A DNA stretch of 64,000 nucleotides from Symbiodinium sp. CCMP2592 (GCA_905221615.1 CAJNDT010006182.1:62001-126000); one strand, 5' to 3'. Shown: positions 24,684 through 37,627, counted from the first letter of the stretch. Notes: a model not told the origin generated them from the sequence alone. Numbers and translations: made by a program.

Positions 24684-26301
24684 CTACTACATGATGACAT
24701 GCTGACTGATGATAGGAAGACGACTTTCTTGAGAGATGCTGTCAACACTTACAGACTGCTGCAGCTACTTGTAGAACTGGAACATGAGCAAACCTCCAAC
24801 AGCGAAGACACCAAGAAATACGTCGAGCTTAGGGTTTCATTGGGATACTCGGGTACGACGCTCGTCATCTTGCGATGCTGTTCCATGCCGTCAATACCGA
24901 GCCTTTAACCCGAAAGCTAAGCACTGAACCCAGAAACCTGGGGCTGCGGGCATCGTTCAGATGTTCCAAAACGCAAACTTCATCGGATTTAGGGCTAATG
25001 CTCAGGGCCTCAACTCCTAAATCCTGAACCGAGATGCCGAACCCCAACAAAAGCAGAGCCAATCTCGGCCAGCGGGCATGCGCTCAAAGGGAGAGACCTC
25101 CAGCGGCTTCCTCTGCCTCGGGGGCATTGGGAAGATAAGAGGAGCTTGCAAGCTTTCTCTTCATGGAGTGCCTGGCTTGAAGGGCACGGATGTTGACTTG
25201 TTAGACTCAGGAGGCGATAATTTGTCTAGCCCAAGATCTGTATTTTAGTCAGAGCGGAAAAAACGGAACAGGGACCTAAAGCTAAACCAGAAAAAAAAAA
25301 CGCTAAGTTCGTCCATGCCCTGTCCCTCCGGGTCCCCTGCGTGACCGGTTCCGTGCCCAGCGCCGCCGCCGGGATCTCGACCTGTGTCGGTGCTGGAGCT
25401 TTTTGGGGCTCGGGGCTTGCAATGGTTGCACATGGGTTCTAAAGGGTTTCCATAAAGATCGCTTTAGGTTTAGGCTTGTTTTGAAACAAGGGTTAAGAGG
25501 CTAAGGTTGGGGTTCAAGAGAGATTCTAAAAGCCTGCAGTTTTGGGGATTTGGGGTGCCTGGGATTCAACAAAGGCACTGGCATTAGGTTTGGAAGTTTC
25601 TGCCCATGGACTCCATCCCTCAGACACTCAAAAACCAACTCTTGGCGCGAACCGAAGGATCAAAGCCGCTTCACCTGGAGCCTGCAAGCTGCAGACCCAG
25701 CGAGTCTGAAAAGCCCGAAATTCTATTTCACGTCTCTCATCACCTCCTTGCCAGAATGGAAGACTCCCTTGCCCGTGTACTGACCCAACGGGGCCGGGGT
25801 TGGGGTTGGGGTTTGAACTCCAAACCCAAACCCCAGATTTCCAGGTTCGGGTCAACCCCAACCCCAACCCCGAATTCCAGAGCTGGGGCCGAAACCACAG
25901 GGTGAAGGTAGGGCTAGGATTAACTGTAATTCCGAACTTCCACCCCAAGAAAACTGAAACAAAACGCAATCACGAACACAAAACAAGAAGAAGCCTCCAA
26001 TACCCTCAGAACCTAGAACCCCAAAACACCAAAGTCTCGAGGCCCAAAACGCCAACCCTAAACCCAATAGCCCCGACAGCTCCCTACCCCCCAAAACCGA
26101 ACCCAAAACGTAAACCCACAGTATCCCTACAAGCTCAAAAAGCCGACTGAGCACCTGCTTGTGTCGCAGCTGCTGCTCTTTGAGTTCCTGGACCTGCTGA
26201 AGATTGGAGCTTCGGATTTCTTTTGGTTTGCAACACTCGCTGAGTTTCCGTCTGCAGTGACGTCTACGGGGTTTGAGGGTTTCCGACGTGGGGTCTGGAA
26301 T

Positions 26302-27236
26302 TTAGGCTTGCGGATTCAAGGACCAGGGCTTAGGGTTGACGTCTCTTTTGAGGGCTGAAGACGGTAGCTCGCTGCATAATTCCGTAGCCCGAAGCCGACT
26401 TCGAGGTGTATCGAGCAGCCAACGAGATAGCAAGCATTCAACCCTCAAGGTGTTCGTCTTGCGATGCAGCGCTTCATGAAGCACTTCGCAAATTTGGGAA
26501 CTCTTGAATGGCAGCCAAGTGCCCGCAACAACCGAATGCCATGAAACCGCGCACCACTCAACCCACAAACGCCCAGAACCACCCACTCTGAAAGAATGCT
26601 GTGCCTGGCGAGTGAGCCTCGCGATTTGCTCCTGCTGCGCCTTCACCATAACGGCTTTGGATTCCAGGGCTCCCGGGTTCATTGCCTGCGTGGGCTTGGG
26701 GCTTTAACCTCCGGAATTGGTGTGCTCCGAAGCATCGACCCGGCAATTCAAGATGTGCCAGCTTCTTGCCGGCCCCGCCCGCAACAAAGCCCGAGAACTC
26801 TAAATTCCCTGAGGTTCATTGCTCGGGCCTTGTTGGGCCAGACCTGTTGGGCAATGCCAGCATCGCCTGCTGGCTGCCATGACCTCTGGCAGCTCCACAG
26901 GACAAAAGAGAACCCCCATATAAGGCTTTAAGGGTTCCACAGGCGTCCTTCTGTAAGCGTTTTGCATGGTTAGGAATTCGGACGTGGCTTTAAAGGTGAG
27001 AGCTTTGGCATGGATCAATATGAAACGTGCGAGTGTCGCAAACTGACATGTGCTGAGCCAAACTCTGTCTAGAATCTGCTTACGGAGTTTCTGGGGTCTG
27101 CATAATACCATTTCAGGGTAGGGCGGCAGCTCCGGATTGTGCTCAAGATTGAGACCCAGAGATTCGAGCGATGGCTCTCCACCAGCATAGGCATGGCAGA
27201 TATGGCTTGTCAGGCATGTGGCACTGCATTCTGGCG
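26302..27236 (-). CDS. Two-exon gene fragment with coiled-coil-like helix
   Basis: Exon 27236..26884 is open throughout and protein-like, including LGLNLEHNPELPPYPEMVL, QKLRKQILDRVW and a helical centre. It begins after a CTAG acceptor rather than at an ATG, so the gene starts further upstream; the first in-frame ATG is at 27111. A GAG|GTCATG donor and GCAG|GCAATG acceptor join it in phase 0 to exon 26685..26302 across a 198-nt intron. That exon starts with a charged helix (ESKAVMVKAQQEQIARLTRQ), then a Trp/Cys-rich segment and a second helix (ICEVLHEALHRKTNTLRVEC), and stops at 26302. The last 15 or so residues are telomere-like DNA read as codons (NPKPWSLNPQ), so the true stop could be earlier. 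Family unknown. Confidence 0.5.
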
Positions 27237-27397
27237 CTAGTGACTAATTAGCAGTTACATGATCAAGAAAACGCAGAGACAAGCTCAGCTCTCAGCCCGA
27301 GAGCGGTACTCCTGACTCCTCAACGTCCTCAACCCCAAACCCTCAATCCTAAATCCCAAACCCAGACACACTGCAACCGTCTTCCCTTGCGCCTCGC

Positions 27398-27862
27398 TTG
27401 AGGAGGAGGCGGCGCATGCGGTGTCAGGGGAACGCACACAGGAGCCTTGCACTCGGCGCTTGCGGTGATGGGGGCCATGGGATGCTGGGGTTCAGGGCTC
27501 TAGGACTTGGGGTAAAGATGTTTGGTCCATATGATGTTGCACCAGAACCTCGGTGGTGTTTAGGGGACCCCTTCTGTCTACACAAGCACTGGGCCCGCAT
27601 TGGCCCTGGAATGCGGAAGAAACCAGGGGACTGCAAATGCCCTTGTGACGTGCATCCTAATGGGTGGTGTAGGGACTGTGCATACGGCATGTCGTTGTGC
27701 ATCACTTGGCAAGCGGACGAGAAGCTGCACGAGAGACTTGTCTTGGCGGCGCTGGAGGAAGGGTCATACTGCTCTGTGATAGAGCTGACTTCCGTGCAGA
27801 CTTCATGCGTATGCCGAGGTCTAGAATCCACACCAACAGTCGGACACCGTCTCCGGTTTTGA
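27398..27862 (+). CDS. Ambiguous Cys-rich frame
   Basis: A plus-strand frame with WCLGDPFCLHKHW and a CKCPCDVHPNGWCRDC cluster, which could be a metal-binding region. The antisense frame (27424-27879) is equally long and also Cys-rich, and no splice sites decide. Treat as a candidate only. Confidence 0.25.
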   Translation: MRRRRRMRCQGNAHRSLALGACGDGGHGMLGFRALGLGVKMFGPYDVAPEPRWCLGDPFCLHKHWARIGPGMRKKPGDCKCPCDVHPNGWCRDCAYGMSLCITWQADEKLHERLVLAALEEGSYCSVIELTSVQTSCVCRGLESTPTVGHRLRF

Positions 27863-28399
27863 CTCCAAAGAAGCTGCAAAAGCCTAAAGTGACTTAAACC
27901 CGGATCCTAGAACCTCAACGAACATGCTTAAACTGTGGAGCTGGAGTTCGTGGATAGATTCTACTTGAGCGCTGCAGAGACCTCACCGGAAGGCTGAGCG
28001 CCGGACCAGAGTTGTGAATGGCCCTCGGACAGGCGATGCAGCAGGCATGGTCCCTTCGGAGGATTTGGGATTTCGGAGCTTTCGGAGATTTTCGTTCGAG
28101 TTTACGGTTTCGACTACAACCAGTAGTTTGGGTTTGAAAGCACTGACCGGGTTTAGGGAGTTCGGGCCTTTTTTAGGGTTTTGCAACTTGCATCACAACC
28201 CTGAAATCCCTCAAGTCTAGTCTAAGGACTAAATCCCAATCCCAGCTCCAGACCCCTGCACCCAAAGCTCCCAAAGCCTGAAGTCCTAAACCCCGAAAGT
28301 TCACGGCTTGAGGCCCTCAGCCCCTTAAACCCCGAACCGTAAACCCCAAAACGGACATGCCAGTCCCTAAACCCCAACAAATCCATGAACTCTCTATAT

Positions 28400-28499
28400 G
28401 GGAGTTTCCGAAACAGGGGTACCTGATTTTGGGGTCCTTTTCATAAGGATCCTCCTATTTAGGGTACTATATTAGGGTCCCCTATTTTCGGAAACTCCC
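28400..28499. mobile_element. Miniature inverted-repeat element, copy A
   Basis: A 100-bp non-coding block with perfect 14-bp terminal inverted repeats: GGGAGTTTCCGAAA at the left end and its reverse complement at 28486-28499. The interior has GGGGTACC, GGGGTCCTT and AAGGATCCT words shared with copy B. I see no clear target duplication. Confidence 0.75.
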
Positions 28500-31400
28500 T
28501 TTAAGAGGACTTTCCTGGTGCGGGCGCGCGCGAGCCTGCAGCCGGCCGAAGCTCACATGCCTCGGGCCGTGAACTTGAAAGCCCAAGGCTTGCAGGTACT
28601 TCGGTTACTCGAAAGATACAGATACAAATATACTTATGTATGTACTTTTATATGCAAAGGTTACTGCAAGGGTTACTATATGGGTTACACGAACGGTTAC
28701 TATAAGGGCTTTAGGGTTTAGGGCTCCAGCCTTGAGGGCGTTATGGCGTATACGGGGGTGCATGTCTTGGGGGGTCAGGGCTGTAGGGCTTTTTGAGTTC
28801 AAGGCTTAGTTAGGGGTTTGGTTTGCAAATTCCTACGTTTTCCTGCGAATTCTAGAATGAAGGTCTTTCTTGCGATTTTCTACCTCCGGATATCTGGAGA
28901 GGTCTTTCGGGCCTTGAGCAAGGGCCAGGGCTCCCAAGGCCTGGGCCTCGGGCTGCGAACGGAGAGCGACACCCGCCCGTTTTTGACCCGAGATGACTCA
29001 AAGCCGGCTCTCCAAAACCCCTGACCCCTCAAGCCAACCAAAACCCTCCATTAAGGCCCGACAGCACCTGAAGAGCTGGAAGCTCCAAGCGACAGCTGGG
29101 CTCCCGGACCCGCGTCTGCGACTCCGATCGGACCATCCTGGCTCTGTGGCCACTTCGGGATTTTCAGATTCCCCGAGTTTTGGGGTGTAGGATGCAGCAT
29201 GGGAAGTTGATGTAGAGGCCCGAAAACCGAGAGTAGCAAGATTCGCGGGTGTATTCTATCTAAGTTGCAGATTCAGAGGGTGTGATTTCTCATCGAGGGC
29301 GAAGGATAGCCTCAAAGCTGAAGCGAGAAAACCTACCTCAACGACTTTCCAGCTTGTTTATACGGTCACCGGAAAGCTTCTTTAGCTATTCAGTATCAAG
29401 GTGTGGCGTCTGGCAGGTTGCAACTGCAGGCCCTCGACGCTCCACCCCGACATCAAGGTGTCCTGAATCCTGAATACTACCTGCGAAAACGCGCAGTGAA
29501 TGGCAGACCTCGCGTGAGGCTCCGCCACTCGGCGGGGCGTCTGCAGCACTGGGACGACCTACCGAGCAAGAAATCCTTGTGGATCTGACCTAGATTAGCA
29601 AGGAGAGTTCAGACATTATGACTGGATTCTTCGATTGCGTGTGACTTGAAAACCGAACTGCCAAGCTCCTAGGCCCTGAGGCCTTGGGGGGGATTGCCAG
29701 TCTCCACCAGTGCCACCGTACAAATGTCACGTCGATGACACTCCACATCGGAACAATAGGCCGTCGGCAGCGGCCAGCGATGGTAGCCAGCAGATCTAGA
29801 ATCTGTTGGTTCGCAGTTCAAGCGGAGGAAGTACTTCGAAGTAGCTGGTAGTGGCTGCTTTTAGGCATTGCTCAGAAGTACTTGCAATGCTGTGCCTAGC
29901 AGCATTGGCGGGGCCTGGATGGGGCCCAGCACCTGCGTCTGCACCCGAAGGGGCTGCGCGGAGACCTGGCAGGAGCCCTAAATTTTGCCCCGCTTAATAG
30001 GCCGAAACCATGAAGACCCTGAACAATGGCATCATGGCCCCCACAGGCTTCACATCACCGCACGTCTTTCTCGGATTTGCGGGACGGGACCTGTTAGTTA
30101 CTGCAATTCAGGGATTCGGTTCTGCCTGTCTCTTCGGCTTCACGGGGGGGGTTTAGGGTTGAGGCATCTTGCACCACACTGCAGCACATGACCAAACCCT
30201 GAAAACCTTGCCCCGAATTGCCTGCACAGCCGGACGCACGGGAGAGCCGCGCAGAGGCGAGGCCATGAGCCTTCGAATAGCCGCACGCTCTGGGCGCTTC
30301 GGGCTTTATATCCTAAGGCTTTCGAGCTTCACGGTATTTGGGCTATGGCTTCCCTAAGAGCAAAACTAGAAAAAAAAAACCCAACCTCGAGACTCTCAAT
30401 GACCGCCGGAATCAAATTCCCAAACCTGAAAACCAGACCAAGCCCCGCACCAAAACCAGTTCCAAACAACGACAGCAAACCATACAGGCCCACCCAGGAC
30501 CGTAAGATGAACAGCAAGATCCTGATTATGGGCACTCAAACAAGCCACCTTGAACCTTATACGCCAGAACATTAACTAACCCCCAGACCTGTAAACACCA
30601 TGTTAACCCTAAAACCCAGGCAAAAACCAGAAAGCACTGCAACACCTAATCAATCCCAGAACCTCAAGTCCGCCCTTCCCCGACCCGAACTTAAACTTTT
30701 ACCCAGGAACCCATGGCAAAACCAGAAAACACTGCAACACCTAACCGATGCCCTTAAACCCCAGAAACTCACCGGGGCCTCGGAGCTGGCATGCCGAGTG
30801 GCACGGAGACCGAGGCGGAGGGCAGAGACTGCGAAGATTTTCGGTTTACCCTAAACCCTAAACCCTAAACTTTTAAACCGTGTTTTAAGAGGGCTTTGTG
30901 GGGCTGCGCGGGGTCTCATAAGGGATGCTTGGAGTGGGACTTTGGGATTGCATTAGGCCCGGGCCGTAGCCTTTTGGGCGGTGGAGGGTCAGGGCTGGCT
31001 TTGAGAGTTCAGAGTGTAGGGCTTTAAAGCTTGAGGATTTATTTTGGGCTGGGAATGTAGGGTTTAACATTCAGGATTTGGGATTAAAGGATGCTCCCAT
31101 GAAGCATCATGCTAACGCTACCGTAGCCATGATTGCGCGGGTCGCAGATTGAATCAGAGAGCTGTGGGGTAGCATCAAGAGAGAAGAGTGTCCCAAGAGA
31201 GACATGATTTCGGGTCTGCATTTACGAGGGACTCCGGAATGAGAACATTGCAATTCTGTTGAACCGTTACCTCCCATGTTGTGGACAGTTCTCAACTATC
31301 ACTCGTAAGTCCCAAATGTCTCCACACCCACACGAACCCAAGCCAAAAGAAAGCCTCCACAGATGCCGGCCGGCGAGGGGGCTTCGTCACAGGCTCCACA

Positions 31401-33524
31401 CCTGCTCCAGGTTCAGGGCTGGGGGCGCGTGTTTGGTGTGCCTGCTTTGGCTCCTTTAGGGTTTAGGCTGGAGGGTAGTTGGCCTAAGGTCAGGATTTAG
31501 GGTTTGGGTTCTAGGTTCTACGGTTTTCGGAGGCGGTCTGGGGCTTGAGGGTTGAGGGCATGCCCAGCAGGTAGCCGAAAGCCAAACCAACAACTCTTGA
31601 ACTCGAGGACAAAAGCCAGCCTGCACTCCCCGAGTTTAAGCTAGCTCATCCGCTAAACTCCTAAACCTTCTGCAACCCGACAGAACAACAGCTGAGACCA
31701 CAGGAAGCTCCCAACCCCATGGGCCATGCTCTTGAACCTAGGACCGAAGCACGAACTACTGTGGGGGTCCAGGGTTTGGGGCTGTAGACCATGAAGCTAT
31801 GTCCAAAAAATGAGCATCTGCATAGTTTTTTCCTGTATGTACAAAAAACACAAAAGTTCGCAGGACGCACAGGCTAGAGCTGGAATTCGCTCAGGAAAAC
31901 TCCACACCACCTCCTAGTTAGAGATGGGCTGTGGGGTCTACTCTAGTAATTATAGCTACAACCGGGAATCCTAAGGACTAGAATGTTGGCGAAGTGTGCA
32001 GGCTTTCACGTTGGATGCTGCCTGGGCTTCGGACGACGGGGCACCTGACATGCCGGACAGCGGAGCTTTTTCGACGAATTTGTTATGATCAGACGGCTTA
32101 GGGCTTCCACTTCAGGGTCTCTTCCACTTCAGGGTCTCGGCCGCGTGAGGGCTTTAATGTTTCAGGATCTGAGAGTTCAGGGTTTCAGGGTTCAGGCTTG
32201 TGGGCCGTCGGGAGAGTTTGGAAATGGGAGCTCGCCGAATGTGCCGAAAGGCCACAGCAACGAGAGAAGACAACTTATGATTCCACCAATTCATAATTAA
32301 ACCGCGAGGTCTTCTCGCTCCCGTTCTTGTGTCTTAGCCGGTTTACTCCTTCCAAGGTGGGATGAACCTCAGGCAAGGCCTTCGGATTGCTAGTTGAAGC
32401 CGTGCCGCGCTAGTTCTCTCAAGCGTAAGGCCTGGATCCCAAAATGAAAATACTACCACGTGCCGTACAATCAGAGTGGGCTTTCTGCTTGGATCCCAAA
32501 AGCGACCACCCTTTTTAAGGCAGACTCGCCCCGAAACCAACAGAAGAATCTCCGAACTGCCAGAACCAAATCCAAGAACCCCACACATTAGGAGGCTTGC
32601 GGATGCACACGGGTCTATCACAAATGACAGCCGAGGCTAATCTCGAAACCCTGAAACCTGGTGACCTACACCCTGAACGGCAGGGCTTTGCCTCGCATCC
32701 CGCACCACCTGAGGTAGAGCCTGGGAAGCAGTTGTTGCTGCTCTCGAATTTGGGCCTCGAGAGGCTCAACGGGTAGGGCATGGTCTAGGCTGCTTGTCTT
32801 CAGAGCTCAGGACATAGCTTCGGGATTTCGAGTTTCAGCTAGAAGATGATCAACTTTACAAGTCCATCCCCAAGACCGTCTCACCTGGCACGGGCCGTGC
32901 ACAGCTGAAACAAAAACGAACACCGTCTGCTCCGCCGCTGTTGGCACTCTACACTGGTTGGGTTGCATATTCGGCTCCGACTTCGTGGCTTCCATATCTT
33001 TGCCGAATCGACCCTATAACCGGAATCATAACCATAATATGAATGTCATTGATATCCATAACATATCTACGTCTTTCTCTGCATCCCCATTTCAATCTTT
33101 TTGTAGATAAACACGCATACAGACGTGAATGGAAAGCCGAGTCGAGCCTCCAAAGATGTCTGTCGGAGAGGAACTTTGCTGACCGAGATCGGTCCTGGAG
33201 GGCAAAAGACACCACGAGCACGGTGCGGGTCCGTAGTTGAAAATAATCGGCGTTTAGTCCCCAAGGACTGAACACATTCCAGGCCAGGCTAGGGTCTAAT
33301 TTTTAGCGTTTGGGGCTTTGGGGTTTGGGCTACTATATAGAAATAGAATGGGAGCTGTGGTCTCTAGCAGAGTCCGGGGCTTGGGGCTTGAGGGGTAAAT
33401 CTGCGCTGGGCCTTGAGACTGTGTAAAACCTGCCTAGCCAGGGAGTGGAATTTAAGTTCAAGGGACGCAGCCGAACCCCAGACCCCAAGGGTAGTTTTCA
33501 ACATTTCAGACATCAGGATCCCCA

Positions 33525-33563
33525 CAGAGAGAGAGAGAGATATGTGTGTATATATATATATAT
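33525..33563. repeat. Compound GA/TG/TA microsatellite
   Basis: AGAGAGAGAGAGA followed by TATGTGTGTATATATATATATATG. Confidence 0.8.
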
Positions 33564-34145
33564 GTGAGAGGCTAGGCATCCTCATCCTACACTGAAGAGT
33601 CAAGGAATCAGGAATCAGGAGCAAGATCTTAAACGACGTGCCCCAACGAAACTTGCTTGCCGAGCTACCCTATGCGGCCCTAAAGCCTCAACCTTGAGCC
33701 TCAGCGTAATATAGAAAAAAAGTTCTGGGGTAGAGCATGGGGGGGTCCTAACCATGCGGGACCTAGGGCCGGTCAAAAACCTTCTGAAGCACCCGGAAAC
33801 CCCTAGGGTAGGAAGGAACACATGGATCGATAAGGGGCTCCAACCGACAGTCTCAAGCTTGCAACTATCCGTCAACCCTGAAGCACAGAAGCCTCTCTCT
33901 GAGCCCCGAAACCTCCAAACCGCGAAACCGCAAACCATAAAACTCTAAAACGTTCAAGCCCAAAGCTAAAACCACAGATCCGCGACCCTAAACCCTAAAC
34001 CGACATTCCTACACCCTAAAACCCCCAACCCTTTGGCTCGGGGCCCAGCGGAACTCCTCAGATGCGGACGCGCGCATCGCTACCTGCCGACTTTGGTGGC
34101 CGAGGATTTCGGTCCCTGAACGCATTGATATGAGGGCCTGAAAAT

Positions 34146-34267
34146 GGGAGTTTCCCCAAATTAGGGGTACCTTATTTGGGGGTCCTTATAATGGGGATCC
34201 TATTACATTCCTATGATTCCTATTGCTTAGGGTAATTATTTAGGATCCACCATTTTCGGAAACTCCC
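34146..34267. mobile_element. Miniature inverted-repeat element, copy B
   Basis: A 122-bp relative of the block at 28400-28499. The right terminus TTTTCGGAAACTCCC is the same; the left terminus is GGGAGTTTCCCCAAA with two changes. Internal GGGGTACCTTATTT, GGGGTCCTTATAA and GGATCCTATTA match copy A in order. The extra length is an AT-rich insertion in the middle. Confidence 0.75.
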
Positions 34268-34312
34268 AAATTCATCTCAGTAGAGCAGGGTTTTGGGGGC
34301 ATAGCATATAGT

Positions 34313-34546
34313 TCAGTTGTGAGCAAGCGTCCCTGACCCAAAGGCCGCAGTGGGCAACTCTTCAGGCTCCTGTGCGACTGTACGAACTGCAGAGCGCATC
34401 GCCTCCGCTTTTTCAGCCCGCGCGTGTTTCGCAGCAGAGCTGTCCCAGCTGTGCGGCCCCGTTAACTTGGCCAGGGCCGTCACATTTTTGACAGCCATTC
34501 GAATTGCACACCGGATGGTGGGATGCGAAGCGCAACGAACTACCAA
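34313..34546 (-). CDS. Possible 77-aa exon, unknown
   Basis: Minus-strand frame with a good helical composition (VKNVTALAKLTGPHSWDSS, then KHARAEKAEAMRSAVRTVAQ) and a stop at 34313. A plus-strand frame overlaps it. No splice partner or family found. Confidence 0.28.
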   Translation of the reverse strand: MVVRCASHPTIRCAIRMAVKNVTALAKLTGPHSWDSSAAKHARAEKAEAMRSAVRTVAQEPEELPTAAFGSGTLAHN

Positions 34547-35612
34547 GCGTGTCAGCGACCAGAGTTGCTACTTCGGCGCCGGGGGGGAACGGGGAGGGGA
34601 GGCGTCGGGGACCATGTTAAGCCTTGCATGAGGTCACTTGGAAGGTTCGCAGGCTTACAGAAAAATATGCCATGGAGGCCTGCATTCCATGCGCAGTTTC
34701 GGAGATGTTTCGAAGTTCGAGGTATGGGCGAAGTAGATGTTTTTGTGGCTTCGTGTGAGAGCTTAACCGAAACTACAGGTGCACAGATTTCGATTCATCA
34801 CTGTGCTGCTCGCATACATAATGCCTGATGTGGTTGGACAATTTGTCTGCTGAAGCTCGGGCCAAGCGTGTAGCGAGGGTAGGCCGGGGCGGGGTGACGA
34901 TGTGGCCAGAATCGTTTTGGGTGAAGTGGGCGGGGTCGCTGCAAACCAAGCCGTTCGTTGGAGAAGCATTCTTGGGACCTTGCTCTCGACCAGCTGCACG
35001 TCTGTGCATATCTGCTCATTCGCATTGGATTTCGGTGGATCTGTGTTGAATAGAGTGCGAAGCAGCTTGGCGATGCTGTGAAGCTGGTGTATGGATATTC
35101 TCCAGTCCGAAAGACCTTCCTCTTATGTGCAAATTTAACTAAACCGTGTGAGAGCATGCTACAGAACACCGGCGTCCCGGGACGCGTGGCAGTGACGCTG
35201 TGATCACTCCTGAGATTGTGCTGCCCGATTGTGCGTTCTGCTGGCACACACAAAAAGCAGCCAAAACCCTGTGCGCATGCTTCGCGATTACTTCTCAAGA
35301 CAGGGTCGCGGACGGGGAAACACCGTGGACGAGCCTGAAACCCAACGGATCCTAAACCTCAAGCCTACGGTTCCTACAGAATTTCACTCGCACGACGAAA
35401 GGCTGTGGCAGCCGCATGCACCCGCACCCAACCCTCAGGGTCTTTCCTGCTCAAACCTCCATAGTTGGAGGGAGCAAGCAAGGCTAACTACAGCAGCCAA
35501 GGCCCATTGTAGAAGAGGGCTTCCACAGGGAGCTCCCAAAAGCTCTGGGCTGTTGCAGAGGTTGCTTCGGTCCTTACAAACCTAGCAGGACGTATATAAG
35601 ACGAGGATGCGG

Positions 35613-35720
35613 AGGATGATGATGATGATGATGATGATAACGATTGTGATGACGATGGTGATGACGATGGTGGTGGTGTGATGATGACAACAATCACCAT
35701 CATCATCATGATCATCATCG
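35613..35720. repeat. GAT/ATC microsatellite with inverted halves
   Basis: A GAT run at 35615-35638 decays through GATGACGATGGT words and is followed by ATCATCATC words, so the two halves can pair as a long imperfect hairpin. Confidence 0.75.
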
Positions 35721-36926
35721 TCTACCTGATCATCGTCATGCCGTCATCGTAATATCTGTGCTGCTGGCGAAACAGGTTCTCGCGATAATTACGTTTCGGT
35801 TCTGGCCCTGGCATATCCATATCTTGTCGTTTCAATCAGCACTTTCGATTGACACTAAATCAAGCCGGAAAGCTATCTCTGGCCCAGTGCCGTTCCATGA
35901 CTGTGCCTTCCTTTGCTTGCGAACCTGCCCTCAGCCATGGAAGCTCCTTTGGAGTTGCGATGATGCGGGCTTTGCCCACGGTCGCGATGCAAGCTTAATG
36001 GTGTTCCCGAGGGAACACACTTGCAGAGAGTCCCAGAAACTGAACTTTTCAGAGAAGACAGAATGTTCAAACAAGAGTTTGCCGGACATCACTGTGCAGG
36101 GCTTTGACAATGGAACAAAATCGAAGTTCTCGGGCGGAACACTAGAACAGGAAACCGTGCAAGGTTACGGCTGCGCCATGCGGCCAGCAACGGACAAGGG
36201 CAGAGCATGATGACCCCGCATGCCCTCATGTTCTCCTGCGGCTTGTTGAATACTAGAATATCGGAGCCCAGTCACCAGACAAGATTGATACACTGTGCTT
36301 GTGTTATATTTACCAAGCACTGATCCGACCTACAGTGTAAACCCGGGAGCCCAGTCTTTGAAGCTGTTCACTAAATCACTACTTGCACATGCGACCTGCC
36401 CCACACCCTAAATCCCCCTTCCGTCTCCGTCAACGCGTGAACCTCAAAATCCCCCCCCCCAATGAATCGACGAATTGCCCTGACAGGAAGCTGTCCGACC
36501 AGGCCAACCACCCGTGGCTGCACTTGACGTTTTCGGGTTGCTTCTTGAGGCTTACTGCGGCTAGCCCTGCTTCAGTCAAAACCCGATTCCTACTACTACT
36601 CCTTACTCCTGTTACTGTCTGTTACTCTTGCTGTTCCTGGCGACCACCACTGTTCCTGACGCGCGCCCGTATCAGACCCGGGGTTTTTAGGTGTTTCGGA
36701 CTGAACTGAGTCATCAGATTTCAGCACCCTTGCGGTGTTCTAGGCTGCTAGCGACCTGAAGTGCAGAAACTGGTAGCAGGGTCGAGGAATTCGTGTGATT
36801 CAGCTCAGGGTGTCAGAAATCAGAAGGTAGTTTCTGAAACTACTTGTATCAGCCAAGGAATACTTCTTAGAAGATTCCGAGTCTCATGCAAACACTTCAC
36901 ATAGGAAACCAGAAAGGAACAGAACT

Positions 36927-36931
36927 CGCTT
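36927..36931. repeat. Target-site duplication, left copy
   Basis: CGCTT directly before the LTR at 36932; the identical five bases directly follow the other LTR at 56625-56629. Five bp is the usual duplication for Ty1/copia integrases. Confidence 0.93.
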
Positions 36932-37185
36932 TGCGTGGGGGATTGATCTCGACTTGGTTGCTGCTCTCCCCACCAGAGCTGTAATGAATGTAGGTGTGGC
37001 TGGCTAGCACTCTCCACAGACTGGACCCTGTCTCTCCCTCTTACTTCCACACGTGCAATCCTATGCAGGCAGAACCGGCGGCCGTTCCTTTTGCACTCAC
37101 TGCCGGCGGCGGTTCGTCTGTGCAACGGGATAGCTCTGATTGCTCAGGATAGAAGACACATATAGCACTTAGCTATGGGCATTGA

Positions 37186-37196
37186 CTTGAGCCAAA
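37186..37196 (-). promoter_or_regulatory. Spliced-leader-like motif in 3' LTR
   Basis: On the element's strand the bases read TTTGGCTCAAG, the last 11 nt of the conserved dinoflagellate spliced leader. The preceding bases do not match the rest of the leader. It may be a relic of a trans-spliced transcript that was reverse-transcribed, or chance. Confidence 0.45.
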
Positions 37197-37230
37197 CGTT
37201 GCGTTGGCGGTCACATAGAAAGGTAAAGAT

Positions 37231-37282
37231 GAGGGATGCGTAGCATGCCCCCTAGAGTCGAGGGACGCGTAGCGTGCCCCCT
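37231..37282. repeat. Tandem repeat within LTR
   Basis: Two copies of a 23-bp sequence (GAGGGATGCGTAGCATGCCC and GAGGGACGCGTAGCGTGCCC as first 20 bases) spaced 29 bp, with two changes between them. Present in both LTRs. Each half is partly palindromic, as a binding site might be; function unknown. Confidence 0.7.
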
Positions 37283-37363
37283 TCTCTTGCACTTTACACG
37301 GTCTTGCTCACAGCTCTTATAGTGACACCTTAGAACTTGACAAGGCATCGCAGTCCGTTCGCA

Positions 37364-37371
37364 CCCCCCAT
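37364..37371 (-). other. Polypurine tract
   Basis: On the element's strand ATGGGGGG sits immediately before the 3' LTR, the position where plus-strand DNA synthesis is primed. It is short compared with typical tracts. Confidence 0.6.
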
Positions 37372-37627
37372 GAGTTGCGTCTCCGACGCTGCTCACCCGG
37401 AAGATGGCACGATAGGACAACAGAAAATGTTCCGCCGCAACGTTGACATTGAAAATCAGAGCTTTGCATCCCAATTAGAAACGTTGTGACACTCATCTAC
37501 GTCAGTAACGATCCCCTGAAATGGCAAACGAATCAGGCGTCACCGAAGAAAGAAGCATTCGCGATGGCATTCCATGGGCGAAGCTCAGAGGTCACGAACT
37601 GATAGGCGAGGAAGACCAAGCGTTGAT

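Larger units (their letters stand above)
36932..37363 (-). repeat. 3' LTR of the copia element
   Basis: 432 bp, matching 56193-56624 at every base I compared (offset 19261). On the element's strand it begins TGCGAACGG and ends CCCACGCA, a 4-bp inverted terminus. It contains an imperfect tandem repeat at 37231-37282 and an 11-nt spliced-leader-like motif at 37186-37196. Confidence 0.95.

Noticed and set aside
24624-24908. Plus-strand 94-codon frame with a helical middle
   Set aside because: It overlaps the start of a minus-strand model with better splice sites, and the minus strand has a GTAAGT site inside it; left undecided.
32949-33275. Overlapping plus and minus frames, both protein-like
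   Set aside because: No splice signals or motif distinguish the strands, so no gene is called.
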